From NCBI RefSeq assembly GCF_027922425.1, contig NZ_BSFQ01000006.1, positions 1 through 64,000 on the forward strand: DNA of 64,000 nucleotides. Direction: 5' to 3'. Below, one piece after another: positions 8,402-20,305 of the stretch. Each line of letters starts with the position of its first letter. The stretch's first letter is position 1. The notes beneath the pieces are model-generated. The model saw nothing but the letters and a program-made list of their open reading frames with translations. It searched no databases and was not told the origin of the DNA. Position numbers and translations under genes: made by a program. This DNA comes from Pseudonocardia halophobica. Lineage in GTDB: Bacteria; Actinomycetota; Actinomycetes; Mycobacteriales; Pseudonocardiaceae.

Positions 8402-9643
8402 GTGGTGCTCGCCCAGTCCTCGTACGGCCAGTCCTCCTTCGGGTTGGGCCTCCCGATCCGGGAGTACCTGCTGGTCGGGCTGGCCGCCGCCGTCGTGACG
8501 TTCCTGCTGGTCGGCCTGGTGCGGGTGCTGGCGCTGCGGCTCGGCGCCGTGGCCTGGCCGCGCGGCCGGGACGTCCACGTCACGCCGACGCCGCGGTGGG
8601 GCGGGCTGGCGATGTTCGGCGGCGTGCTCGCCGGCATCGGGCTGGCCGCCCAGCTGCCCGCGCTGCGCCTGGCCTTCGACTACTCGCGGGACGTCCAGGG
8701 CGTGCTGCTCGCGGCCGTGCTGCTGGTCGCGGTGGGCGCCCTGGACGACCGCTTCGAGCTCGACGCGATCACCAAGGCCGCCGGCCAGGTCACCGCGGCG
8801 GGCGTGCTGGTGCTGTTCGGCGTGCAGTTCTCGGTGTTCTGGATCCCGTGGGGCGGCGGCGGGACCGGCATCTCCGGCTCGATCCTGTCCCTGGGGCCCG
8901 AGCAGGGCGTCGTGCTCACCGTGGTGCTGACCGTCGCGCTGGTCAACGCCATGAACTTCGTCGACGGGCTCGACGGGCTCGCCGCCGGCATCGGCCTCAT
9001 CGCCGCCACCGCGACCTGTGCCTTCGCGATCGGCCTGATCCGCGAGAACGGCAACGACGCGGCGGCCTACCCGCCCGCGCTGATGGCGTCCGTGCTGGCC
9101 GGGGCATGCCTGGGGTTCCTGCCGCACAACTTCAACCCGGCCCGCATCTTCATGGGCGACTCCGGCTCGATGCTGATCGGGCTGATGCTCGCCGCCGCGA
9201 CGACGAGCGCGTCGGGCAAGATCCCGATCACCACGACCACGGACGGCACGGACGTCCTGGCGCTCTTCGCCCCGCTCATCGTGCTGGCCGCGGTGGTGTT
9301 CGTGCCGCTGCTGGACCTGCTCATGGCGGTCGTCCGGCGCACCCGGGCCGGGATGAGCCCCTTCTCGCCTGACAAGATGCACCTGCACCACCGGCTGCTG
9401 GAGATCGGGCACAGCCAGCGGCGCGCGGTGCTCCTGATCTACCTGTGGGCGGGCATCCTCGCGTTCGGCGCGGTGGCGCTCGCCCTGATCGACGACCCGG
9501 CCTTCGTGCTGTGGGCGGTCGCGCTCGGCCTGGGCGTGGCGGTGCTCGCCACCGCCGTGCCGCGCGCCCGCACCGCGCGGCGGGCCGGGTCCGCGGGGCC
9601 GCCCCGACCCGGCGCCCCGCCGCGAGCCACCGGGCGGACCTGA
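8402..9643 (+). CDS. wecA: Undecaprenyl/decaprenyl-phosphate GlcNAc-1-phosphate transferase (WecA/Rfe)
   Basis: This membrane enzyme moves GlcNAc-1-phosphate from UDP-GlcNAc to a polyprenyl phosphate, starting arabinogalactan linker or wall-polymer synthesis in actinobacteria. The 413-residue protein has about ten membrane helices and all family motifs: the DD pair in GALDDRFEL, NAMNFVDGLDGLAAG, FMGDSGS and the HxHH-type loop MHLHHRL. GTG 8402 is the start. The position just before the atp operon matches rfe in other actinobacteria. The Arg/Pro/Gly-rich tail is not conserved. Confidence 0.93.
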   Translation: MVLAQSSYGQSSFGLGLPIREYLLVGLAAAVVTFLLVGLVRVLALRLGAVAWPRGRDVHVTPTPRWGGLAMFGGVLAGIGLAAQLPALRLAFDYSRDVQGVLLAAVLLVAVGALDDRFELDAITKAAGQVTAAGVLVLFGVQFSVFWIPWGGGGTGISGSILSLGPEQGVVLTVVLTVALVNAMNFVDGLDGLAAGIGLIAATATCAFAIGLIRENGNDAAAYPPALMASVLAGACLGFLPHNFNPARIFMGDSGSMLIGLMLAAATTSASGKIPITTTTDGTDVLALFAPLIVLAAVVFVPLLDLLMAVVRRTRAGMSPFSPDKMHLHHRLLEIGHSQRRAVLLIYLWAGILAFGAVALALIDDPAFVLWAVALGLGVAVLATAVPRARTARRAGSAGPPRPGAPPRATGRT

Positions 9644-9678
9644 CACCAGCGGCCCGTCCCGGCCGACGAGGAGTGACC

Positions 9679-10125
9679 ATGAGCGAGAACCCGGACCCCG
9701 CCCCCGCGGCCGAGCAGCCGCACGTCCGCACCGTGCTGCGGCTGGCCGCCGCCATGCAGAAGGCCGCGATCGTGGGTGGTGTCGCGGTCAGCGTGGTTGC
9801 GATCGTCCTGTCGGTGCTGCTGCGGGGTGTTCCCGGCCTGATCGGTGGCCTGCTCGGGGTGGTGATCGGGTTGGCCCTCGGGTTCATCGGCACCGCGGTG
9901 ATGAAGGGGACGGCCCGCGCGACGCCCGGGGGCGTGATGGTGGGCGCGATGGCGTCCTTCGCCGGCAAGTTCGTGATCCTGCTGGTCTTCCTGCTCGTCT
10001 TCCGGGGTACGACCCTCTTCGACAACCAGACCTTCGCCTTCAGCCTCCTGGGCGTCACCGTCGGCTGGATCGCCGGCGAGGTCGTCGGGTTCGTGCGCGC
10101 GAAGGCTCCGTCCGTCGACGTCTGA
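9679..10125 (+). CDS. AtpI-like small membrane protein before the ATP synthase operon
   Basis: The 148-residue protein has a short polar N-terminus and about four hydrophobic helices (AAIVGGVAVSVVAIVLSVLL, GLIGGLLGVVIGLALGFIG, FVILLVFLLVF, LLGVTVGWIAGEVVGF). The gene sits between wecA and atpB, where other actinobacteria encode an ATP synthase protein I-like protein. The role is probably help with c-ring assembly or Mg2+ handling, inferred from position and topology. A GACGAGGAG ribosome site precedes the ATG at 9679. An in-frame open extension upstream overlaps wecA and is spurious. Confidence 0.8.
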   Translation: MSENPDPAPAAEQPHVRTVLRLAAAMQKAAIVGGVAVSVVAIVLSVLLRGVPGLIGGLLGVVIGLALGFIGTAVMKGTARATPGGVMVGAMASFAGKFVILLVFLLVFRGTTLFDNQTFAFSLLGVTVGWIAGEVVGFVRAKAPSVDV

Positions 10126-10381
10126 CGGGTCGTCCGCACCTGCTCGCCCAGGTCGTCGAGACTCGCTCGTTGGGCTGATCGGGTGAAGTTGCGGATCCTG
10201 TCCGCGGTGTCCGAGATGTCCGTGATGGCGCTCTCAAAGCGACCTGCGTCACACGCTCCCGGAACTTCTACAGGCGATAGAGCGACGTCGGGCGCCCGTG
10301 GGGGTGCCGGAGGGTAAGGATCGGGCCGCCCGGGGCCGTCGAGGCAGGTCGTACCGGGTAAGTGCGCCGTAACCCGGCTGA

Positions 10382-10387
10382 TAGGGT
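10382..10387 (+). promoter_or_regulatory. -10 box TAGGGT, candidate promoter of the atp operon
   Basis: TAGGGT lies 8 bases before the ATG at 10396. The 270-base gap after 10125 makes this the most likely place for a promoter driving atpZ-atpBEFHAGDC. I see no convincing -35 hexamer. Confidence 0.5.
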
Positions 10388-10395
10388 CCGTCGTG

Positions 10396-10635
10396 ATGGA
10401 GCAGGAACGGCCGCACAAGGCGAGCGGCGGCCCCGGCGGGACGTCGGGGCGCACGCCGCCACCCGGCGAGGCCTGGACCGCTCTGTCGCACCTCCTCACC
10501 GGAATCCTCCTCTTCGGGGGAATCGGGTGGGGGGTGGACGAACTGTTCGACCTACGGGGCTTCACCGTGGCCGGCCTGCTGGTCGGTACGGCGGCCTCGA
10601 TGTACTTGATCTACGTCAGGTACGTTAAGTCCTGA
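10396..10635 (+). CDS. AtpZ/AtpI-family small membrane protein
   Basis: This 79-residue protein has a polar N-terminus and two hydrophobic helices ([19 protein letters not shown] and [22 protein letters not shown]), the two-helix form of AtpZ/AtpI. Such proteins precede atpB and probably assist assembly or ion supply of Fo. A GTG three bases upstream (10393) is possible, but the ATG fits the -10 spacing better. atpB follows after 57 bases. With the gene at 9679 the operon has two different AtpI-like leader genes. Confidence 0.8.
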   Translation: MEQERPHKASGGPGGTSGRTPPPGEAWTALSHLLTGILLFGGIGWGVDELFDLRGFTVAGLLVGTAASMYLIYVRYVKS

Positions 10636-10692
10636 TCGTCTCGATTCCGCAGGCTCCGGCTCCCCGGACGGCGGAACCGGAAGGAGCATTGG

Positions 10693-11475
10693 GTGACCAC
10701 GACGGCCACCGCCCCGGCGCCGGGGTTCGAAGCCCCGGGGGTCGAGGACTTCCAGCTGCCGCCGGTCTTCGGGCCCGTGACCAAGCCGGTCCTGGAGCTC
10801 GTGCTCGCGGCGGTCATCATCGCCGCGTTCTTCCTGGTGGCCGTGCGCAAGCCTGCGCTCGTGCCGGGGAAGACGCAGTTCCTCGGCGAGGCCTTCCACG
10901 GCCTCGTCCGGAACACGATCGCGCGGGACATGATCGGCGGGCGCGACTTCGTCAAGTACGTGCCGTTCCTGACCGCGCTGTTCGCCTTCATCCTGGTGAA
11001 CAACCTGTTCGGGATCATCCCGTTCATCCAGTTCCCCACCTTCTCGCACCCGAGCGTGCCCTACGCGCTGGCCGCGCTCGTGTACGTCGTGTTCACGTAC
11101 GCGGGCATCCGCAAGCACGGGTTCGGCGGCTACGTGCGCCTGTCGACCTGGCCGCCGGACGTGCCGTGGTGGGTGCGGATCATCCTCACGCCGATCGAGT
11201 TCCTGTCGAACCTGGTCCTGCGGCCGGTCACGCTGTCGCTGCGGCTCTTCGGCAACATGTTCGCCGGCCACCTGCTGTTGTTGCTCTTCGTCCTCGGCGG
11301 CGAGTACATGCTGCTCGAGGCGGGCGACTGGCAGCTGAAGGTGCTGTCCCCGTTCGCCTTCCTGATGGCGATCGTCTTCACGTTCTTCGAGGCGTTCGTG
11401 CAGGTCATCCAGGCGTACATCTTCGTCATGCTCACGGCGTCGTACATCGGCACCGTCCTCGCGGACGACCACTAG
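10693..11475 (+). CDS. atpB: ATP synthase Fo subunit a
   Basis: Subunit a forms the two half-channels that carry protons to and from the c-ring. The 260-residue membrane protein has the essential arginine in [15 protein letters not shown], and the usual [26 protein letters not shown] and [17 protein letters not shown] segments. It starts with GTG 7 bases after an AAGGAG ribosome site (10680-10685). It is the first structural gene of the atp operon. Confidence 0.97.
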   Translation: MTTTATAPAPGFEAPGVEDFQLPPVFGPVTKPVLELVLAAVIIAAFFLVAVRKPALVPGKTQFLGEAFHGLVRNTIARDMIGGRDFVKYVPFLTALFAFILVNNLFGIIPFIQFPTFSHPSVPYALAALVYVVFTYAGIRKHGFGGYVRLSTWPPDVPWWVRIILTPIEFLSNLVLRPVTLSLRLFGNMFAGHLLLLLFVLGGEYMLLEAGDWQLKVLSPFAFLMAIVFTFFEAFVQVIQAYIFVMLTASYIGTVLADDH

Positions 11476-11549
11476 GTCCCGTCGAGTCCCACCCAGAGAC
11501 CCTTCGGAACCGCGGGACGGCCGCGGACCCGGATCGAAAGGAAAGCGCA

Positions 11550-11756
11550 ATGATCACCGGTAACCTGAACGCCATCGGCTACGGCCTCTCGGCCATCGGC
11601 CCGGGTATCGGCGTCGGCATCGTCTTCGCGGCCTTCATCAACGGCGTCGCCCGCCAGCCGGAGGCCCGCGGCCAGCTCCAGGGCATCGCGTTCATCGGCT
11701 TCGCCCTCTCCGAGGCCCTCGCGATTCTGGGCCTGGTGCTCGCGTTCGCCCTCTGA
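11550..11756 (+). CDS. atpE: ATP synthase Fo subunit c
   Basis: Subunit c forms the rotating proton-carrying ring. The 68-residue hairpin has helix 1 with [13 protein letters not shown], the polar loop ARQPEAR, and helix 2 with the proton-binding Glu55 in [21 protein letters not shown] ribosome site precedes the ATG. It is shorter than mycobacterial AtpE (the diarylquinoline target) and lacks its longer C-terminal end. I see no residues suggesting Na+ coupling. Confidence 0.96.
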   Translation: MITGNLNAIGYGLSAIGPGIGVGIVFAAFINGVARQPEARGQLQGIAFIGFALSEALAILGLVLAFAL

Positions 11757-11795
11757 CGCACCCCCTGAACCACAGGTGACGCGGAGGAGCACACC

Positions 11796-12338
11796 ATGAC
11801 AATCGCCGCGGAGGAGCTGAACCCGCTCGTCCCGCACCTCGCCGAGATCATCGTCGGTCTCGTCGCGTTCGGCCTGCTGTTCTGGGTCCTCGCGAAGACC
11901 GTGTTCCCGCAGTTCGAGAAGCTGTACGCGGAGCGCACGGACCAGATCGAGGGCGGCCTCAAGCGGGCCGAGTCGGCGCAGGCCGAGGCCGATGCGCTGA
12001 AGAAGCGGTACGAGGACCAGCTCGCGGGCGCGCGGGCCGAGGCGGCGCGCATCCGCGACGACGCCCGGGCCGAGGGTCAGCAGATCAAGGCCGAGCTGCG
12101 CACCGAGGCCGAGGAGGAGGCCGCGCGGATCCGGGCGCGTGCCGAGGAGCAGGTCGTGGCGCAGCGCGAGTCCGCGGAGCGGTCGCTCCGCGGCGAGATC
12201 GGCGGCCTGTCGGCCGAGCTGGCCGAGCGCATCCTCGGGTCGGAGCTCGCCGACCCGCGGCGCCGGTCGGCCACCGTCGACAGCTTCCTCTCGGAGCTCG
12301 ACGCGATGGCCCCGGCCCAGACGACCGGGGCGAGCTGA
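11796..12338 (+). CDS. atpF: ATP synthase Fo subunit b
   Basis: Subunit b is the peripheral stalk. The 180-residue protein has one N-terminal membrane helix (IIVGLVAFGLLFWVLAKTVF) and a long charged Ala/Glu/Arg coiled coil. A GCGGAGGAGC ribosome site lies before the ATG. The stop TGA overlaps the ATG of atpH (TGATG, base 12338 shared), which indicates translational coupling. Confidence 0.95.
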   Translation: MTIAAEELNPLVPHLAEIIVGLVAFGLLFWVLAKTVFPQFEKLYAERTDQIEGGLKRAESAQAEADALKKRYEDQLAGARAEAARIRDDARAEGQQIKAELRTEAEEEAARIRARAEEQVVAQRESAERSLRGEIGGLSAELAERILGSELADPRRRSATVDSFLSELDAMAPAQTTGAS

Positions 12339-13168
12339 TGGCGCTCGTCCTGGCGGCCACCAGCCGCGAGTCGCTGGGCGAGGTCGCGCAGCGGTTCGAG
12401 ACCCGGCTCGGCCCGCTGGCCGCGGGAGACCGGCAGAAGCTGGGCGAGGAGCTCTACGCCGTCACCCGGCTGCTGGTCGCCGAGCGCACCCTGCGCCGGG
12501 CGCTCTCCGACCCGGCCACCTCGTCGGAGCAGCGCGTCCGGCTCGCCGACGGCGTGCTGAGCGGCAAGGTCGCGCCGGCCACCCTCGAGAGCGTCGGGGA
12601 CCTGGTCGCGGCCCGCTGGTCCGGTCCCGCCGACCTGGTCGAGGCGACCGAGTCGCTGGCCCGCACGGCGCTGCTGGCCGCGGCCGAGAAGCAGCGCGCC
12701 CTCGACGACGTCGAGGACCAGCTGTTCCGGTTCGGCCGGATCCTGGAGCGCGAGCCGCAGCTCACGGCCCTGATGTCGGACGCGGACGTGCCGGCGGACA
12801 GGCGGGTCGGGCTGCTGGACTCGGTGCTGGGCACCAAGGTCTACCCGGTCACCGCGGCGCTGTTGCGGGACCTGGTGCGGACCCCGCGGGCCCGGCACCT
12901 CGACGTCGCCGCGGAGGAGCTGTCCGAGCTCGCCGCGGCCCGGCGCAACCGTTCGGTCGCCTACGTGCGCACGGCGGTCGCCCTGAGCGAGGCGCAGGAG
13001 CGGCAGCTCACCGCCTCCCTCACGCGCCTCTACGGCCGGGACGTCGCGTTGCAGGTGGAGCTCGACGAGAGCCTGCTGGGCGGAATGGTCATCAGGGTCG
13101 GCGACGAGGTCATCGACGGCAGTGTGTCCGGCAAGCTCGCCGCGGCCCGCCGGTCGATCCCCAGCTGA
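12338..13168 (+). CDS. atpH: ATP synthase F1 subunit delta
   Basis: Delta caps the F1 head and joins it to the b stalk. The 276-residue protein has the usual helical N-terminal domain and the C-terminal [24 protein letters not shown] signature. Unlike mycobacteria, where the gene in this place is a b-delta fusion of about 440 residues, this is a plain delta, which argues against a mycobacterial source. Its start overlaps the atpF stop by one base. Confidence 0.95.
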   Translation: MALVLAATSRESLGEVAQRFETRLGPLAAGDRQKLGEELYAVTRLLVAERTLRRALSDPATSSEQRVRLADGVLSGKVAPATLESVGDLVAARWSGPADLVEATESLARTALLAAAEKQRALDDVEDQLFRFGRILEREPQLTALMSDADVPADRRVGLLDSVLGTKVYPVTAALLRDLVRTPRARHLDVAAEELSELAAARRNRSVAYVRTAVALSEAQERQLTASLTRLYGRDVALQVELDESLLGGMVIRVGDEVIDGSVSGKLAAARRSIPS

Positions 13169-13205
13169 CCGCCCCCGTTTCGAAGAGAAGGAACTGACGA
13201 CAGCC

Positions 13206-14852
13206 ATGACAGAGCTGACGATCTCCCCGGAGGAGATCCGGAGTGCGATCTCCAGCTACGTCTCGTCGCTGGAGACCGGGACCTCCCGCGAAGAGGTGGG
13301 CACCGTCTCCGACACCGGTGACGGCATCGCCCACGTCGAGGGCCTGCCCTCGGCGATGACCAACGAGCTCCTCGAGTTCGCGGGGGGCGTGCGGGGTGTC
13401 GCGCTGAACCTCGACGCGCGCGAGATCGGCGCCGTGATCCTGGGCGACTACGGCGGGATCGAGGAGGGCCAGCAGGTCAAGCGGACCGGCGAGATCCTCT
13501 CGGTGCCGGTCGGCGACAAGTTCCTGGGCCGGGTCATCGACCCGCTGGGCGCCCCGATCGACGGCCTGGGCGACATCGAGGCCGAGACCCGCCGGGTGCT
13601 GGAGCTCCAGGCCGCCTCCGTGATGGAGCGCCAGGAGGTCCGCGAGCCGCTGCAGACCGGCATCAAGGCCATCGACGCGATGACCCCGATCGGCCGCGGC
13701 CAGCGCCAGCTGATCATCGGTGACCGCAAGACCGGCAAGACCGCGGTCTGCGTCGACACGATCATCAACCAGCGGCAGAACTGGGAGTCGGGCGACCCCA
13801 AGAAGCAGGTCCGCTGCATCTACGTCGCGATCGGCCAGAAGGGCTCCACGATCGCCGGTATCCGGCAGTCGCTGGAGGACGCGGGCGCGCTCGAGTACAC
13901 GACGATCGTCGCCGCCCCGGCGTCCGACCCGGCCGGCTTCAAGTGGCTCGCCCCGTACACCGGCTCGGCCCTCGGCCAGCACTGGATGTACGCCGGCAAC
14001 CACGTGCTCATCGTCTTCGACGACCTGTCCAAGCAGGCCGAGGCGTACCGCGCGATCTCGCTGCTGCTGCGCCGCCCGCCGGGCCGCGAGGCCTACCCGG
14101 GCGACGTCTTCTACCTGCACTCCCGCCTGCTGGAGCGCTGCGCCAAGTTGTCGAACGACCTCGGCGCGGGCTCGATGACCGGCCTCCCGATCATCGAGAC
14201 CAAGGCCAACGACGTGTCGGCGTACATCCCGACGAACGTCATCTCGATCACCGACGGCCAGGTCTTCCTCGAGTCGGACCTGTTCAACCAGGGCGTCCGG
14301 CCGGCTATCAACGTCGGTATCTCGGTCTCCCGGGTCGGTGGCTCGGCGCAGATCAAGGCGATGCGCTCGGTGTCCGGCTCCCTGCGCCTGGACCTGTCCC
14401 AGTACCGCGAGCTGGAGGCCTTCGCCGCCTTCGGTTCGGACCTCGACGCCGCGTCGGCCGCCGCGCTGGGCCGCGGCGAGCGCCTGGTCGAGCTGCTCAA
14501 GCAGGCCCAGTACGCGCCGTTCGCGGTCGAGGACGAGGTCGTCTCGATCTGGCTCGGCACCTCCGGCCAGCTCGACACGGTCCCGGTCGCGGACATCTCG
14601 CGCTTCGAGACCGAGTTCCTCGACCACGTCCGCCGCAACCACGAGGGCGTCCTCGCGGAGATCCGGGACACCGGGCTGCTCAAGGACGAGAACGTCGACC
14701 GGCTCAAGGGCCTGGTGGACGAGTTCAAGAGGAACTTCACCGCGTCCGACGGCTCCTCCGTGGTCAAGGAGGAGAAGGCCGAGGCCCTCGACGAGGACCA
14801 GGTCGACCAGGAGACGGTCAAGGTCAACAAGCCGGCGCCGGCTTCGAGCTGA
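13206..14852 (+). CDS. atpA: ATP synthase F1 subunit alpha
   Basis: Alpha is the non-catalytic nucleotide-binding subunit of F1. The 548-residue protein has the beta-barrel with [12 protein letters not shown], the P-loop GDRKTGKT, and the segment [25 protein letters not shown] that carries the conserved Arg of the catalytic interface. The ATG at 13206 follows GAAGAGAAGGA. The last 30 or so residues ([20 protein letters not shown] and on) form a charged tail like the C-terminal extension of mycobacterial alpha, which is linked to suppression of ATP hydrolysis. A similar role here is inference. Confidence 0.97.
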   Translation: MTELTISPEEIRSAISSYVSSLETGTSREEVGTVSDTGDGIAHVEGLPSAMTNELLEFAGGVRGVALNLDAREIGAVILGDYGGIEEGQQVKRTGEILSVPVGDKFLGRVIDPLGAPIDGLGDIEAETRRVLELQAASVMERQEVREPLQTGIKAIDAMTPIGRGQRQLIIGDRKTGKTAVCVDTIINQRQNWESGDPKKQVRCIYVAIGQKGSTIAGIRQSLEDAGALEYTTIVAAPASDPAGFKWLAPYTGSALGQHWMYAGNHVLIVFDDLSKQAEAYRAISLLLRRPPGREAYPGDVFYLHSRLLERCAKLSNDLGAGSMTGLPIIETKANDVSAYIPTNVISITDGQVFLESDLFNQGVRPAINVGISVSRVGGSAQIKAMRSVSGSLRLDLSQYRELEAFAAFGSDLDAASAAALGRGERLVELLKQAQYAPFAVEDEVVSIWLGTSGQLDTVPVADISRFETEFLDHVRRNHEGVLAEIRDTGLLKDENVDRLKGLVDEFKRNFTASDGSSVVKEEKAEALDEDQVDQETVKVNKPAPASS

Positions 14853-14865
14853 CGGGTAGGGACCG

Positions 14866-17315
<2,450 letters not shown>

Positions 17316-17319
17316 CCAT

Positions 17320-17712
17320 ATGGCTGAGATGACGGTGGAGCTGGTCGCGGTCGAGCGGCGGCTCTGGTCGGGCGAGGCGAGCTTCGTGCTCGCCCGCACG
17401 ACCGAGGGCGAGCTGGGCATCATGCCCGGCCACGAGCCCACGCTCGCGCAGCTCGAGGAGGCGGGCGTCGTCCGGATCGACCCGGTGGAGGGCTCGCCGC
17501 TCACCGTGGCCGTGCACGGCGGCTTCCTGTCGATCTCGCCGGAGCGCGTGTCGATCCTGGCCGAGTTCGCCGAGCTGGCCGACGAGATCGACGTCAGCCG
17601 CGCCCGCTCGGCGCTCGACCGCGCGGACTCGTCCGACGAGGAGGGCGCGGCGGCGCGCAAGCGGGCCGAGGTACGGCTGCGGGCGGCCGAGTCCGCCGCG
17701 GCCGGGCAGTAG
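17320..17712 (+). CDS. atpC: ATP synthase F1 subunit epsilon
   Basis: Epsilon links the gamma shaft to the c-ring and can restrain ATP hydrolysis. The 130-residue protein begins [21 protein letters not shown] and has the beta-sandwich with [25 protein letters not shown], followed by two helices rich in Ala, Arg and Glu. The ATG at 17320 is chosen. An upstream in-frame GTG at 17269 would run back into atpD. It is the last structural gene of the operon. Confidence 0.95.
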   Translation: MAEMTVELVAVERRLWSGEASFVLARTTEGELGIMPGHEPTLAQLEEAGVVRIDPVEGSPLTVAVHGGFLSISPERVSILAEFAELADEIDVSRARSALDRADSSDEEGAAARKRAEVRLRAAESAAAGQ

Positions 17713-17745
17713 GCCCGGACAGCAGGCGGGAGCGTCGACGCAGCA

Positions 17746-18183
17746 GTGGCCGGGACCGTGGCGATCGTGGTCGGGGTCGTGCTGCTGCTCGCGTGCCTGC
17801 TGCTGGGCTGGCTCGCCGTTCGGCGGGTACGACTCATGCGGGGCGGCGGCGTGGACCTGTGTCTGCGCCGCCGCTTCGCCGTCACGGACTGGCACTTCGG
17901 CGTGGGGCGCTACCGCGGGGACGAGTTCGCCTGGTACCGGCTGACGAGCTTCCGGGTGGGCCCGACCGTCGCCATCGACCGCACCGAGGTCGAGATCGTG
18001 GACCGGCGGGCCCCGCTGCCCGAGGAGTCCTTCGCCATCCCCTACGCCACCGCGGTGCTCCGGTGCCGCGACCACGGCGAGGACGTCGAGCTGGCCATGT
18101 CCCAGGACGTCCTCACCGGCTTCCTGGCCTGGCTCGAGGCCACTCCGCCGGGCCGCAGCACCGGCTACCGGCAGGCCAGCTGA
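17746..18183 (+). CDS. DUF2550 family membrane-anchored protein
   Basis: The 145-residue protein has one N-terminal membrane helix (VAIVVGVVLLLACLLLGWLAV) followed by a soluble DUF2550-type domain (MRGGGVDLCLRRRF, WHFGVGRYRGDEFAWYRLTSF). DUF2550 genes follow atpC in many actinobacteria and their function is unknown. The GTG start at 17746 is 33 bases after atpC, so it is probably the last cistron of the atp operon. A cluster of TATGGAACCATAA palindromes begins 10 bases after its stop. Confidence 0.85.
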   Translation: MAGTVAIVVGVVLLLACLLLGWLAVRRVRLMRGGGVDLCLRRRFAVTDWHFGVGRYRGDEFAWYRLTSFRVGPTVAIDRTEVEIVDRRAPLPEESFAIPYATAVLRCRDHGEDVELAMSQDVLTGFLAWLEATPPGRSTGYRQAS

Positions 18184-18193
18184 CTACTCGCAC

Positions 18194-18288
18194 TATGGAA
18201 CCATAATGCGATTTCCGCGCCTCTTTCGAAGCGTTATGGAACCATAATGTTGTGATTTCGGGCGATGAACCGCAGTATGGTTCCATAA
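18194..18288 (+). repeat. Palindrome cluster A (three copies of TTATGGAACCATAA type)
   Basis: The copies are TATGGAACCATAA at 18194-18206, TTATGGAACCATAA at 18234-18247 and TATGGTTCCATAA at 18276-18288, with 27 to 28 bases between them. Each is two arms TATGG/CCATA around a 2-base centre, and is AT-rich in a very GC-rich setting. They fill the gap between the DUF2550 gene and the adenosyltransferase promoter. Related clusters lie at 32239-32334 and 50302-50436. Confidence 0.9.
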
Positions 18289-18300
18289 TGCTCGGCGGGT

Positions 18301-18306
18301 TAGGCT
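18301..18306 (+). promoter_or_regulatory. -10 box TAGGCT for the leaderless adenosyltransferase gene
   Basis: TAGGCT ends 6 bases before the ATG at 18313, placing transcription start at or next to the start codon. Confidence 0.55.
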
Positions 18307-18312
18307 CGGCCC

Positions 18313-18894
18313 ATGGCCGTGCACCTGACCAGGATCTACACCAAGACCGGCGACGACGGGACCACCGCGCTCGGCGACTTCAGCCGCGTCCCGAAGACCG
18401 ACCGCCGGCTCGCGGCCTACGCCGACACGGACGAGTGCAACGCGGCCGTCGGCGTCGCCGTCACCGTCGGGCAGCTCGAGGAGCGGCTCCTCGCGCCGCT
18501 GCGGCAGGTGCAGAACGACCTGTTCGACGTGGGCGCCGACCTCTGTGCGCCGATCGTCCCCGATCCGGAGTACCCGCCGCTGCGGATCGACGAGAAGTAC
18601 ATCACCCGGCTCGAGGGCTGGTGCGACGAGTTCAACGCCGACCTGCCCAAGCTGGCGTCGTTCATCCTCCCCGGCGGCACGCCCGGCGCCGCGTACCTGC
18701 ACGTCGCCCGCACGGTCGCGCGGAGGGCGGAGCGCAGCGTCTGGGCGCTCCTGGAAACGGACGCCGAGCGGACCAACCCGCTGACCGCCAAGTACCTGAA
18801 CCGGCTCTCCGACCTGCTGTTCATCCTCTGCCGCGCCGCGAACCCGGACGGCGACGTGCTGTGGCAGCCGGGTGGGCCCGAGGGCGGGAGCTGA
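18313..18894 (+). CDS. PduO-type cob(I)alamin adenosyltransferase
   Basis: This enzyme adds the 5'-deoxyadenosyl group of ATP to cob(I)alamin, making adenosylcobalamin for mutases. The 193-residue protein has the N-terminal signature [20 protein letters not shown], followed by [37 protein letters not shown] and [14 protein letters not shown]. It lies just before murA, as in mycobacteria, and 2.6 kb from the B12-dependent ethylmalonyl-CoA mutase it could supply. No cobalamin riboswitch is evident upstream; the gene looks leaderless. Confidence 0.93.
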   Translation: MAVHLTRIYTKTGDDGTTALGDFSRVPKTDRRLAAYADTDECNAAVGVAVTVGQLEERLLAPLRQVQNDLFDVGADLCAPIVPDPEYPPLRIDEKYITRLEGWCDEFNADLPKLASFILPGGTPGAAYLHVARTVARRAERSVWALLETDAERTNPLTAKYLNRLSDLLFILCRAANPDGDVLWQPGGPEGGS

Positions 18895-18906
18895 CCCGGG
18901 AGCCGA

Positions 18907-18912
18907 TACCGT
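18907..18912 (+). promoter_or_regulatory. -10 box TACCGT for leaderless murA
   Basis: TACCGT ends 8 bases before the GTG at 18921. The long open frame running upstream from there through the adenosyltransferase gene is not coding for MurA. Confidence 0.5.
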
Positions 18913-18920
18913 CGGGCGTC

Positions 18921-20189
18921 GTGACGGAGCATTTCGCGGTCCGCGGTGGCGCCCGGCTGTTCGGGACGGTCGACGTCGTCGGGGCCAAGAACAGCGTGCT
19001 GAAGCTGATGGCGGCGGCGCTGCTGGCCGAGGGCACGACGACCATCACGAACTGCCCCGAGATCCTCGACGTCCCGCTGATGGCGGACGTGCTGCGCAGC
19101 CTCGGCTGCACGGTCGAGGTGGCGGGGGACCGGGTCACCATCGACGTGCCGGCCGAGCCGGGCGCCCAGGCGGACTACCGCTCGGTGTCGCGGCTGCGGG
19201 CGTCGGTGTGCGTGCTGGGCCCGCTCGTGGCCCGCTGCCGCAAGGCCGTCGTCCCGCTGCCCGGCGGCGACGCCATCGGCTCGCGGCCGCTGGACATGCA
19301 CGCCAACGGCTTGCGGAAGCTCGGCGCGACCACGGAGATCGAGCACGGCCGCGTCGTCGCGCAGGCCGACGACCTGCACGGCGCGCAGATCTGGCTGGAC
19401 TTCCCGAGCGTCGGGGCCACCGAGAACATCCTCATGGCGGCCGTGCTGGCCGAGGGGACCACGGTCATCGACAACGCCGCACGCGAGCCCGAGATCGTGG
19501 ACCTGTGCGTGATGCTGCAGCAGATGGGGGCGAAGCTCGAGGGCGTCGGCTCGTCGACGCTCACCGTGCACGGCGTCTCCGGCCTGCAGCCCACCACCCA
19601 CCGCGTCATCGGCGACCGGATCGTCGGCGCCACCTGGGCCTTCGCCGCGGTGATGACCCGCGGCGAGGTCACCGTCCGCGGGGTCGACCCGCACCACCTC
19701 GAGCTCGTCCTGGACAAGCTGCGCAGCGCGGGCGCGGAGACCCGCGCGGGTGTCGACGAGTTCTCGGTGTCGATGGCCGGGCGCCCCCTGGCCGTGGACT
19801 TCGTGACCCTGCCGTACCCGGGCTTCGCCACCGACCTGCAGCCGATGGCGATCGCGCTGTCCGCGGTGGCCGACGGCACCTCCATGATCACCGAGAACGT
19901 GTTCGAGGCGCGGTTCCGGTTCGTCGACGAGATGGTGCGGCTGGGTGCCGACGCCCGCACGGACGGCCACCACGCCGTCGTCCGCGGGGTGGAGCAGCTC
20001 TCCAGCGCCCCGGTGTGGGCCAGCGACATCCGGGCCGGGGCCGGTCTCGTGCTCGCCGGGCTGTGCGCGGACGGCGTGACCGAGGTCTGGGACGTCGACC
20101 ACATCGACCGCGGGTACCCCCGGTTCATCGAGAACCTGGCGTCGCTGGGCGCCGACATCCGGCGGGTCTCGGCCGACCCCGAGCGGTAG
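18921..20189 (+). CDS. murA: UDP-N-acetylglucosamine 1-carboxyvinyltransferase (Asp117 form)
   Basis: MurA adds enolpyruvate from PEP to UDP-GlcNAc, the first committed step of peptidoglycan synthesis. The 422-residue protein starts [29 protein letters not shown], with the conserved Lys-Asn. The loop that holds the catalytic Cys115 in E. coli reads [12 protein letters not shown] here. The residue is Asp117, the same residue and number as in Mycobacterium tuberculosis MurA, where it blocks alkylation by fosfomycin. Resistance of this enzyme to fosfomycin is therefore predicted. Confidence 0.96.
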   Translation: MTEHFAVRGGARLFGTVDVVGAKNSVLKLMAAALLAEGTTTITNCPEILDVPLMADVLRSLGCTVEVAGDRVTIDVPAEPGAQADYRSVSRLRASVCVLGPLVARCRKAVVPLPGGDAIGSRPLDMHANGLRKLGATTEIEHGRVVAQADDLHGAQIWLDFPSVGATENILMAAVLAEGTTVIDNAAREPEIVDLCVMLQQMGAKLEGVGSSTLTVHGVSGLQPTTHRVIGDRIVGATWAFAAVMTRGEVTVRGVDPHHLELVLDKLRSAGAETRAGVDEFSVSMAGRPLAVDFVTLPYPGFATDLQPMAIALSAVADGTSMITENVFEARFRFVDEMVRLGADARTDGHHAVVRGVEQLSSAPVWASDIRAGAGLVLAGLCADGVTEVWDVDHIDRGYPRFIENLASLGADIRRVSADPER

Positions 20190-20262
20190 CAGCCGGAGTT
20201 CCCCCTGACGGAGCAGTTCGGGATGCCGGATCCCTCCTGGCGTGCGACAGTCCGCGTCACCT

Positions 20263-20282
20263 CCGGGTGATCCCTCACCCGG
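20263..20282 (+). terminator. Hairpin downstream of murA
   Basis: A perfect 8-bp stem (CCGGGTGA at 20263-20270 with TCACCCGG at 20275-20282) closes a 4-base TCCC loop, 73 bases after the murA stop and before the next gene. Confidence 0.6.
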
Positions 20283-20305
20283 ACGCATGACCGCCGGAGG
20301 AACCG

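Noticed and set aside
10720..10745. tRNA-like T-loop GGTTCGAAGCCCC
   Set aside because: It lies in the first codons of atpB, and no acceptor stem or anticodon arm can be formed around it.
18184..18312. Cobalamin riboswitch upstream of the adenosyltransferase gene
   Set aside because: The gap holds only the palindrome cluster and a -10 box 6 bases before the ATG; no B12-box-like conserved segment is visible.
18252..18920. Upstream extension of the murA frame through the adenosyltransferase gene
   Set aside because: The region encodes a PduO-type enzyme in another frame, and MurA begins at GTG 18921 with its own -10 box.
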